NCBI GenBank assembly: GCA_934474225.1
Contig: CAKSLU010000043.1
Coordinates: 1 to 10,378, forward strand
Origin: an uncultured Eubacteriales bacterium
Lineage (GTDB): Bacteria; Bacillota; Clostridia; Oscillospirales; CAG-272
Direction: 5' to 3'
DNA: 10,378 nucleotides
Below the pieces are notes generated by a model, which did not search any database, had not been told where the DNA came from, and worked only from the letters and a program-made list of their open reading frames with translations. This document shows, one piece after another, positions 1 to 5,383 of the stretch (position 1 is the stretch's first letter; every line of letters begins with the position of its first letter). The position numbers were made by a program, and so were the translations under genes.

Positions 1-101
1 TTCGAGATCTCTCACACATAAACTATTCAGTTCTTTGTGTTTCTTTCTCTTTGTTGTTCAATTTTCAATGACCGAAGCGGCTGCGCGCTTTCTGCGCAAC
101 C
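1..101 (-). promoter_or_regulatory. 5' leader of a minus-strand transcript leaving the left edge (rRNA operon leader?)
   Basis: Starting just below the -10 box at 108-113 and running to position 1, this stretch has no open frame with a ribosome site on the minus strand. Read on the minus strand, it carries a short GC hairpin (TGCGC / GCGCA, around 82-98) and then an A-rich segment containing ATTGAAAATTGAACAAC. The latter resembles sequences I know from Firmicutes rRNA leaders and 16S-23S spacers. With the two strong promoters upstream, I infer that an rRNA (or tRNA) operon starts just off the left edge. The rRNA itself is not visible, so this is inference. Confidence 0.45.
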
Positions 102-107
102 TTGTAT

Positions 108-136
108 ATTATACACTCACGATTTCGATTTGTCAA
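108..136 (-). promoter_or_regulatory. Perfect-consensus promoter (P2) reading left
   Basis: On the minus strand the -35 is TTGACA (plus 131-136) and the -10 is TATAAT (plus 108-113) with a 17-bp spacer, so both hexamers and the spacing match the sigma-A consensus exactly. Upstream of the -35 (plus 137-170) lie A/T tracts that could act as an UP element. Transcription would start near 101 and run off the left edge. Confidence 0.85.
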
Positions 137-203
137 TAGGTTTTTGAAAATTCTTTGAAAATTTTCTTGAACCTGTCGGCGCTCTCTTTTCGTGAGCTTT
201 TTT

Positions 204-232
204 ATTCTATCACCCAAAAACGGGATTGTCAA
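204..232 (-). promoter_or_regulatory. Second strong promoter (P1) in tandem, reading left
   Basis: On the minus strand the -35 is TTGACA (plus 227-232) and the -10 is TAGAAT (plus 204-209) with a 17-bp spacer. It lies about 96 bp upstream of the promoter at 108-136. The 30 or so bases upstream (plus 235-265) are rich in A tracts on the minus strand, as in UP elements. Tandem strong promoters about 90-100 bp apart are characteristic of Bacillus-type rrn operons. The rest of the gene-free stretch, 266-360, shows nothing I can name. Confidence 0.75.
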
Positions 233-360
233 GCCCTTTTTGCAAATTTTTCGGAACTTTTTTCGGGTGAAAATCGCCCCCACTATATCTTGCGGACAAG
301 CTCTGCCGACGGCACAATCCGTACCCTGCGGACAGGTTTGCGCCGACACGAAAAATTCAC

Positions 361-388
361 TTGCAATCCCGCGCAGGTATGCTATAAT
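361..388 (+). promoter_or_regulatory. Extended -10 promoter for the DUF1385-prmC-murI operon
   Basis: TATAAT at 383-388 is preceded by TG at 380-381 with one base between, an extended -10 motif. A weak -35 (TTGCAA, 361-366) sits 16 bp upstream. The expected start near 395 leaves a leader of about 55 nt. The ribosome site before the start codon at 451 is poor (only a purine stretch, AAGCGA, at 435-440). Confidence 0.65.
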
Positions 389-450
389 GTATAGTGAAGT
401 TTTGTTTCTATGCGAAAACAAGGATTGATACAGAAAGCGAGTATATATAA

Positions 451-1581
451 ATGAAGAAAAAACGCGAAGTCAACCCCCGCCTCGGCAGAGTGGGCGGCGA
501 GGCGGTCCTCGAAGGCGTGATGATGCGCTGCGGCGACCGCTACAGCATTGCATCCCGCCACGAGGACGGCTCTATCTCGGTGGAAAACCGCAATTATGTC
601 TCGCTGCGCAAGCGGAACCGGTTCTGGAACCTGCCGCTGGTGCGCGGCGTGGTCTCGCTGGTCGAGTCGATGAAGCTCTCCTTCAAGGTGCTGTCCATCT
701 CGGCGGACGCCCTCGGCGTGGACATGGACGAGCCGGAATCAAAGTTTGAAAAATGGCTGGCTAAAACCTTCGGCGACAAGGTGATGAACCTCATCATGGG
801 TGTCGCCGGTGTGCTCGGCGTGGTGCTGGGCATCGGGCTGTTTCTGGTGCTGCCGACGCTTATGACCAAGGGCCTTGACATGCTGCTCGGGCTTGCGGGC
901 GGCACGCTCGGCATTTTCAAGACGCTGTGCGAGGGGCTGATCCGCATCGGCATCTTCGTCGGCTACATCCTCCTCGTCTCGCTGATGCCGGACATCCGCC
1001 GCACCTTTGAATACCACGGTGCGGAGCACAAGAGCATCGCCTGCTACGAGGCGGGCGTGGAGCTGACCCCCGAGAATGCGACGCACTACACGCGGTTCCA
1101 CCCGCGCTGCGGCACGAGTTTCATCTTTATCATGCTGATCCTGAGCGTGCTGGTCTTCTCCTTTGTCACCTGGGACAACATCTGGCTGCGCCTTGTGCTG
1201 AAGCCGCTGTTGCTGCCCGTCATCTGCGGCATCGGCTTTGAATTTATCCTCTACGCGGGCAAGCACGAGAACCTCTTCACGAAGATCGTCTCCGCGCCGG
1301 GGCTGTGGATGCAGCGCATCACGACGCGCGAGCCCGACCTCTCGCAGCTGGAGATTGCCATCACGGCGCTCAAGAGCGCGATGCCGGACGAGTTCCCCGC
1401 GAGCGAAGTGGAGGCGGTGATCGCCGCATCGAAGCCGCAGGCGGCAGAACCCGCGGCGGACGGTGAGGTCGACGGTGCCGACGCGACGGGCGATACCGCC
1501 GCTGCCGATGCTGCCGCCGAAGGCGGCGACGCGCCTGCCGAGGGCGACGCGGGCAGCGACACGACCGACGGCGCGCAATGA
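451..1581 (+). CDS. DUF1385 family membrane protein (YqhQ-like)
   Basis: A 376-residue integral membrane protein of the DUF1385 family, whose biochemical role is not established. Family hallmarks are visible: GGEAVLEGVMMR near the N-terminus (residues 15-26), YHGAEHK (188-194), FHPRCGTSF (216-224) and a conserved APGLWMQRITTREPD block (282-296). The conserved His, Glu and Cys in these blocks suggest metal binding, but that is inference. Hydrophobic stretches lie at about 113-138, 163-180, 222-240 and 246-268. The last 50 residues (327-376) are a low-complexity tail rich in Ala, Gly, Asp and Glu that lies beyond the recognisable family core. The stop codon overlaps the prmC start (ATGA), so the two are translationally coupled. 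In many Firmicutes this family sits beside prmC and prfA; here murI takes the place where prfA is often found. Confidence 0.88.
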   Translation: MKKKREVNPRLGRVGGEAVLEGVMMRCGDRYSIASRHEDGSISVENRNYVSLRKRNRFWNLPLVRGVVSLVESMKLSFKVLSISADALGVDMDEPESKFEKWLAKTFGDKVMNLIMGVAGVLGVVLGIGLFLVLPTLMTKGLDMLLGLAGGTLGIFKTLCEGLIRIGIFVGYILLVSLMPDIRRTFEYHGAEHKSIACYEAGVELTPENATHYTRFHPRCGTSFIFIMLILSVLVFSFVTWDNIWLRLVLKPLLLPVICGIGFEFILYAGKHENLFTKIVSAPGLWMQRITTREPDLSQLEIAITALKSAMPDEFPASEVEAVIAASKPQAAEPAADGEVDGADATGDTAAADAAAEGGDAPAEGDAGSDTTDGAQ

Positions 1582-2393
1582 CCTATGCCGCGCTGAAAAC
1601 CGCGCTCGCCGCCGCGGGAGTGGAAAATTCCGCGGGCGAGGCGCGTATACTGTTAACGAGTCTGTGCGGCGTTGCCGCCGCCGACCTGCCCTTTTGCGAC
1701 GCCGCGGATGCGGACGGGCGGCTGGCGGACGCCGTTGCACGGCGGGCGCTGCACGAGCCGCTCCAGTACATCCTCGGCAAGTGGCCCTTTTATAAGGAAG
1801 AATATTTCGTCTCGCCGGACTGCCTGATCCCGCGTGCGGACACCGAGCTGCTGGTGGAAACGCTGATTGCCACGCTCCCGCGCGGCGCGCGGCTGCTCGA
1901 CCTCTGTACCGGCAGCGGCTGCATTGCGATTTCGACCGCGAAGAACCGCCCGGACATCACGGCGCTTGCCGCCGACCTGTCGGACGGCGCGCTGCGGCTG
2001 GCGACGCAAAACGCGGCGGCAAACGGCGTCACAACGGTGGACTTTGCAAAGCTGGATGTGACGGCGCCCTCGCCGCTTGACGAGCGGTTTGACTGCATCG
2101 TCGCAAATCCGCCCTACATCCGCGCGGATGTGGTACCGACGCTTGCGCCCGAGCTTGCCTACGAGCCGAAAATGGCGCTCGACGGCGGCGCGGACGGGCT
2201 GGACTTTTACCGCGCGATCCTCACAAACTTCGCAGAAAATCTCAAAAGAGGCGGCGCATTTCTCTTTGAATTCGGCTACGACCAGGCGGCAGACGCCAAA
2301 ACGCTTGCCGCGGCGCACGGGCTCGACTGCACGCCGCTATCCGACCTCGGCGGGCGCTTTCGCGCCGCGCGCATGACGCAAAGAAAGGTTTGA
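1578..2393 (+). CDS. prmC: Peptide chain release factor N5-glutamine methyltransferase PrmC
   Basis: A 271-residue SAM-dependent methyltransferase that methylates the glutamine of the GGQ motif in release factors RF1 and RF2, a cytoplasmic step that improves translation termination. The N-terminal helical domain covers about 1-75 and includes PLQYILGKWPFY (61-72), typical of PrmC/HemK. A conserved IPRADTELLVE (84-94) leads into the Rossmann fold. SAM-binding motif I is LLDLCTGSGCIAI (106-118). The catalytic NPPY that holds the substrate glutamine is at 177-180, and YEPKMALDGGADGLDFYR (195-212) is another family block. Length is normal for the family. The start overlaps the preceding stop by 4 nt, and murI starts 4 nt after this stop, so the three genes form one operon. 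Confidence 0.95.
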   Translation: MTYAALKTALAAAGVENSAGEARILLTSLCGVAAADLPFCDAADADGRLADAVARRALHEPLQYILGKWPFYKEEYFVSPDCLIPRADTELLVETLIATLPRGARLLDLCTGSGCIAISTAKNRPDITALAADLSDGALRLATQNAAANGVTTVDFAKLDVTAPSPLDERFDCIVANPPYIRADVVPTLAPELAYEPKMALDGGADGLDFYRAILTNFAENLKRGGAFLFEFGYDQAADAKTLAAAHGLDCTPLSDLGGRFRAARMTQRKV

Positions 2394-2397
2394 CACT

Positions 2398-3177
2398 GTG
2401 ATTGGTATTTTTGACAGCGGACTCGGCGGGCTGACCGCCTACAAGGAGCTGCACGCGCGGCTGCCCGGCGGCGATTTTGTCTACTTCGGCGACACCGGGC
2501 GCGTGCCCTACGGCTCCCGCTCCCGCGAACTTCTGATTCGCTATGCACGGCAGGACATCCGCTTTCTGCTGGACCGCGGCGCGGATGTGATTCTCGCCGC
2601 CTGCGGCACGGTCAGCTCGGTCGTGCTGGACGCCATCAAAGACGAGTTTTCCATCCCGCTCTTCGGCGTGGTGGACGCCTCGGTGAGCGCCGCGCTCGCC
2701 GCGACAAAAAATGAAAAAATCGGCGTCATCGGCACCGGCGCGACCATTTCGAGCGGCGCGTTTACCAAAAAGCTCACTGCCGCCGACCCGCGCGCCGTCG
2801 TCACCGCCGCCGCCTGCCCGCTGTTCGTCCCGCTGGTGGAGAACGGCTACATCGGGCGGGACTGCGCCGTGACGCGCGCCGTCGCCGCCGACTACCTCGC
2901 GCCGTTTTGCGACGCGGGCATCGACACGCTGATTCTCGGCTGCACGCACTTCCCCATCATCGCGGACATCATCGGCGACCTGCTCCCGGGCGTGACGCTG
3001 ATTAACTCCGGCGCGGCGGCTGCCGCCGAAATCGCCGCCCTGCCGGGCGCGGCGGACGGACACGGCAGCGCATCCTTCTTTGTGAGCGACAGCCCGGTCA
3101 ATTTTGACGCGGTTGCGCGCATTTTCCTCGGTGGAGAGACGATCCGCGCAAAGAAAGTGGACATCGAGGCATATTGA
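2398..3177 (+). CDS. murI: Glutamate racemase MurI
   Basis: A 259-residue cofactor-independent racemase converting L-glutamate to D-glutamate for peptidoglycan precursors in the cytoplasm. The start is GTG, chosen because AAAGAAAGG (2380-2388) lies about 9 nt upstream and the protein then opens with the family motif IFDSGLGGLT (4-13). Other motifs are YFGDTGRVPYG (29-39), the first catalytic cysteine in ACGT (Cys69), GTGATISSGAF (112-122), PLFVPLVENG (141-150) and the second catalytic cysteine in GCTHFP (Cys182, with Thr183 and His184). The usual CNT triad at the first cysteine is CGT here: Gly70 replaces the common Asn. Both cysteines and the substrate-binding Asp6-Ser7 are intact, so I expect an active enzyme. 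Only a 4-nt gap separates it from prmC. A palindromic terminator follows 31 nt after the stop. Confidence 0.93.
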   Translation: MIGIFDSGLGGLTAYKELHARLPGGDFVYFGDTGRVPYGSRSRELLIRYARQDIRFLLDRGADVILAACGTVSSVVLDAIKDEFSIPLFGVVDASVSAALAATKNEKIGVIGTGATISSGAFTKKLTAADPRAVVTAAACPLFVPLVENGYIGRDCAVTRAVAADYLAPFCDAGIDTLILGCTHFPIIADIIGDLLPGVTLINSGAAAAAEIAALPGAADGHGSASFFVSDSPVNFDAVARIFLGGETIRAKKVDIEAY

Positions 3178-3208
3178 GGAGAAGTGCAGAATTGCGCAGA
3201 GATATGGA

Positions 3209-3235
3209 CGGGCGACCGATGGTCGCCCGTTTTTT
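3209..3235 (+). terminator. Rho-independent terminator of the murI operon, formed by a repeat
   Basis: CGGGCGACC and GGTCGCCCG (3209-3217 and 3221-3229) form a perfect 9-bp stem with a 3-nt loop, followed by six T (3230-3235). It lies 31 nt after the murI stop. The stem is also the first copy of the repeat described for 3209-3376, so a dispersed repeat has been used as, or arose from, a terminator. Confidence 0.8.
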
Positions 3236-3376
3236 GTGCGGGATCGAATGCGTTTGGATGCGGCGGGAGACAGACGGCGCCCTACGGTGTGTGCGCCGTT
3301 TCCGGTATTCCGTAGGGGCGACCATCGGTCGCCCGTTTTTGCTCTGTGCCGGCGGGAGACCTTTGGTCGCCCCTAC
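3209..3376. repeat. Duplicated palindromic repeat (GGGCGACC-family) after murI
   Basis: Two related composite units follow each other. Unit 1 has the GGGCGACC/GGTCGCCC palindrome plus T tract (3209-3235), then a degenerate partner GGCGGGAGAC...GGCGCCCTAC (about 3262-3285). Unit 2 has the same palindrome plus T tract (3315-3340), then GGCGGGAGACC...GGTCGCCCCTAC (3351-3375). In unit 2, GTAGGGGCGACC (3312-3323) is the exact inverse of GGTCGCCCCTAC (3364-3375), so the two ends can pair over about 64 bp. The short palindromes resemble interspersed elements common in gut Clostridia. No coding frame with a ribosome site crosses the region. The rest of the gene-free stretch, 3377-3530, is GC-rich and shows nothing I recognise. 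Confidence 0.75.
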
Positions 3377-3530
3377 AGAGTATGTAGAAATTCTCCACCA
3401 TGCGATATGGAGCGGCTTGTCCGGCACGCAAAACCGCCGATTTTATCATCAAAATGCAGCCGCAGTGCGTTTTGCGCGGAAAAACCGTCCGCCGCCGCCC
3501 GCCGCGCGCGCAAATCGCCCCGCACGCGCT

Positions 3531-3559
3531 TTGCGCGCAGGGCGTTTTTCTGCTATACT
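3531..3559 (+). promoter_or_regulatory. Promoter for the small ORF and the CNNM/CorC gene
   Basis: TATACT (3554-3559) with an extended -10 TG at 3551-3552 and a weak -35 TTGCGC (3531-3536), spacer 17 bp. The start would fall near 3566, giving a leader of about 33 nt before the small ORF at 3599. No terminator with a strong stem lies between here and 3767, so the larger gene is probably on the same transcript. Confidence 0.65.
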
Positions 3560-3598
3560 CATAGCGATACACAAATTTCTGTTACGGAGGTTGCATTT

Positions 3599-3715
3599 AT
3601 GGACGACGCCGGCCCTGCCGACGGCAATATATGCGCGACGCGCACGCTTGCCCTGCGGTACGATTTGTACAAGGCGAAGCTGCGCCACGCGCGCCTATCC
3701 GATTTGCGAAATTGA
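3599..3715 (+). CDS. Small protein of 38 residues, unknown function
   Basis: ATG at 3599 is preceded by GGAGG (3586-3590) with an 8-nt gap, one of the best ribosome sites in the window, and by a promoter 40 nt upstream. The codons favour G or C in the third position, like the neighbouring genes. The product has an acidic start (MDDAGPADG), one cysteine at residue 12, and a basic, helix-favouring second half (LALRYDLYKAKLRHARLSDL, residues 17-36). It has no signal peptide or membrane segment. It ends 51 nt before the CNNM/CorC gene and probably shares its transcript. I do not recognise a family. It could be a small functional protein or an upstream ORF whose translation affects the next gene. 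Confidence 0.6.
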   Translation: MDDAGPADGNICATRTLALRYDLYKAKLRHARLSDLRN

Positions 3716-3766
3716 TGCGCGTTTCTTTTTCAATGCATCTATTTTTCATATCGGAGGACATTTTAC

Positions 3767-5092
3767 ATGAAACTTTTTTGGCAACTGCTTTTGCAGATTG
3801 TACTCATCGGGCTGAACGCCTTTTTCGCCTGCGCCGAGATTGCGGTGCTTTCCGTAAACGAGGCGCGCCTCGCCCAGCTTGAGGAGCAGGGCAACAAAAA
3901 GGCCCGCCGCCTTGCCAAACTGACGCGCGATCCTGCGCGTTTTCTCGCGACGATTCAGGTGGCGATTACGCTGGCAGGCTTCTTCGGCAGCGCGTTTGCC
4001 GCCGACAACTTCGCAAATCCCCTGACCGATGCGCTCTGGCGCGCGGGCGGCCCGCTCAGCCGCGAGGCGATTCACACCATCTCGCTGATTGTTGTGACGC
4101 TGATTCTCTCTTTCTTCACACTGGTGCTCGGCGAGCTTGTGCCGAAGCGCGTGGCAATGAAGAAAGCCGAGGCGCTCTCGCTCTCGATGGCGGGCGTCAT
4201 CGGCACGCTGTCCGTGCTCTTCCGCCCCATCGTCTGGCTGCTGTCCGTCTCGACCAACGGCGTGCTCCGCCTCTTCGGCATCGACCCGAACGCCGCGGAC
4301 GACACGGTCTACGAGGAGGACATCAAGGATCTCGCCGACCAGGGCAGCCGCAAGGGCGAAATCGACAGCGACGAACGCGAGATTATCCACAACCTGTTTG
4401 AGTTTGACGACATTTCGGTGGGCGAGATCGCGACCCACCGCACCGACATGGTTGTGCTGGACACTGCGGACAGCGACGCCGACTGGCGCGCCACCGTCGC
4501 GGCGACCCGCCACAGCTGCTATCCGGTCTGCGGCGAGAGCCGCGACAATATCATCGGCATTCTCTCGGCGCGCGACTACCTCACGCTTGCCGACCGCGAC
4601 CGGAAGCGCGTTCTGGAAAGCGCCGTGCGCCCGGCATTCTTCGTGCCCGAGGGCGTGCGCGCGGATGTGCTCTTCCGCCGCATGAAGCAGGCAAAGGAGC
4701 ACTTCGCCGTGGTTCTGGACGAGTACGGCGGCGTCTTCGGCATCGTGACGATGAACGACCTCCTTGCGCAGATCGTCGGCGACTTTGACGACGAGGGCGG
4801 CGAGGCGGAAGTGCCCGAAATCGTGCAGCTTGCCGAGGACACCTGGAAGATTCGCGGCGACGCCGCCATCGACACGGTTGCCGAAGCGCTGAAAATCGAA
4901 CTGCCGACCGACGAATACGACACCTTCGGCGGCTACATCATGGGGCTGCACGCCTCCGTCCCCGCGGACGGTACGGTCTTCTCCATGGAGGCGGGCGATC
5001 TCGCGTTTTCCGACTGCCTGGTGGAAAACCGCCGCATCGTGACCGCGACGGTCAGGTTGCTCCGCCCCGCCGCCGCGCCGGTCGAGGCGTAA
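3767..5092 (+). CDS. CNNM/CorC-type membrane protein (DUF21-CBS-CorC_HlyC, 'hemolysin family')
   Basis: A 441-residue membrane protein of the family often mislabelled hemolysin; characterised relatives move or regulate divalent cations, chiefly Mg2+ (for example the Bacillus MpfA/YhdP efflux protein). The N-terminal DUF21 transmembrane domain covers about 1-190: LNAFFACAEIAVLSVN (16-31), helices at about 103-122 and 140-165, and LGELVPKRVA (121-130). A linker with FEFDD (211-215) leads into the CBS pair: IATHRTDM (221-228) replaces the more usual MTPR form, and DEYGGVFGIVTMNDLL (318-333) marks the second CBS repeat. The C-terminal CorC_HlyC domain covers about 350-435 with YDTFGGYIMG (384-393). 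GGAGG at 3753-3757 gives a good ribosome site. Length and domain order are normal. The exact ion cannot be told from sequence. Confidence 0.92.
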   Translation: MKLFWQLLLQIVLIGLNAFFACAEIAVLSVNEARLAQLEEQGNKKARRLAKLTRDPARFLATIQVAITLAGFFGSAFAADNFANPLTDALWRAGGPLSREAIHTISLIVVTLILSFFTLVLGELVPKRVAMKKAEALSLSMAGVIGTLSVLFRPIVWLLSVSTNGVLRLFGIDPNAADDTVYEEDIKDLADQGSRKGEIDSDEREIIHNLFEFDDISVGEIATHRTDMVVLDTADSDADWRATVAATRHSCYPVCGESRDNIIGILSARDYLTLADRDRKRVLESAVRPAFFVPEGVRADVLFRRMKQAKEHFAVVLDEYGGVFGIVTMNDLLAQIVGDFDDEGGEAEVPEIVQLAEDTWKIRGDAAIDTVAEALKIELPTDEYDTFGGYIMGLHASVPADGTVFSMEAGDLAFSDCLVENRRIVTATVRLLRPAAAPVEA

Positions 5093-5098
5093 AATCAA

Positions 5099-5126
5099 GA
5101 GGCGCACTCCTTACGGAGTGCGCCTC
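5099..5126 (+). terminator. Perfect 12-bp hairpin after the CNNM/CorC gene
   Basis: GAGGCGCACTCC (5099-5110) and GGAGTGCGCCTC (5115-5126) pair perfectly around a TTAC loop, 7 nt after the stop. The T tract expected of an intrinsic terminator is missing (AGTTATATT follows), so it may act as a weak terminator or as a 3'-end stabilising hairpin. It directly abuts the hairpin array that begins at 5127. Confidence 0.6.
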
Positions 5127-5301
5127 AGTTATATTCGCCTGACGGCGAGTGATATTGTCCTTCGGACAGTGATATTATGCTTCGCATAGTTATATTGCCT
5201 GCGGCAGTTTAATCGGCGAATATAATATCACAAAAGCCGAGAGGCTTTTATATCACTTTCCGAAAAGGAAAATATCCCTTCGGGCAAAGCCGGAATATCA
5301 C
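5127..5301. repeat. Array of mini-hairpins with GTGATATT / AATATCAC spacers, possibly a branched structured element
   Basis: The left half is four units of about 20 bp, each an 8-bp spacer running into a small hairpin: GTTATATT (5128) with TCGCC/GGCGA; GTGATATT (5149) with TGTCC/GGACA; GTGATATT (5169) with TATGC/GCATA; GTTATATT (5189) with TGCC/GGCA. The right half carries the inverse spacers, ATATAATATCAC (5220-5231), ATATCAC (5250-5256), AATATC (5271-5276) and AATATCAC (5294-5301). Hairpins lie between them: AAAAGCC/GGCTTTT (5232-5249), TTTCC/GGAAA (5257-5271) and CCC/GGG (5276-5284). GTGATATT is the exact inverse of AATATCAC, so the halves can zip together with the mini-hairpins flaring out. 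TTATATTCGCC (5129-5139) is also the exact inverse of GGCGAATATAA (5215-5225), giving a competing 11-bp stem. No coding frame is evident. I think this is an interspersed structured repeat. Confidence 0.75.
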
Positions 5302-5350
5302 TTTTGTCCATAGGCACAGCGAGCATCGGTCTGTTGTCATCACGCTGAAA

Positions 5351-5380
5351 AAAGAAAACCGCCGACGGCGGTTTTCTTTT
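5351..5380 (-). terminator. Terminator of the NSS transporter gene (works in both directions)
   Basis: GAAAACCGCC (5354-5363) and GGCGGTTTTC (5367-5376) form a perfect 10-bp stem with a 3-nt loop, extendable by A-T pairs on both sides. On the minus strand it begins just after the transporter stop (5384) and ends in a T-rich run. T-rich sequence on the plus strand (5372-5383) makes it plausible for transcripts arriving from the left as well. Confidence 0.85.
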
Positions 5381-5383
5381 TCT

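Noticed and set aside
65..421. Minus-strand open frame at the left end
   Set aside because: It contains both tandem promoters and has no ribosome site or family likeness.
739..1740. Long minus-strand open frame opposite the DUF1385 and prmC genes
   Set aside because: Arg- and His-rich product with no ribosome site, lying opposite two well-recognised genes; an effect of high GC in third positions.
3209..3376. Possible CRISPR array
   Set aside because: Only two diverged copies, internally palindromic, with no uniform spacers and no cas genes; the array at 5127-5301 also has 8-bp spacers and varied hairpins, unlike CRISPR.
3104..3770. Open frames crossing the murI end and the repeat region on both strands
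   Set aside because: They run through palindromic repeats with no ribosome site. Only the last 38 codons of one frame (3599-3715) have a proper start.
3746..5107. Minus-strand open frame of 453 codons opposite the CNNM/CorC gene
   Set aside because: Mirrors the real gene almost end to end; its product has no recognisable domain and is rich in Arg, His, Val and Ala as antisense frames are.
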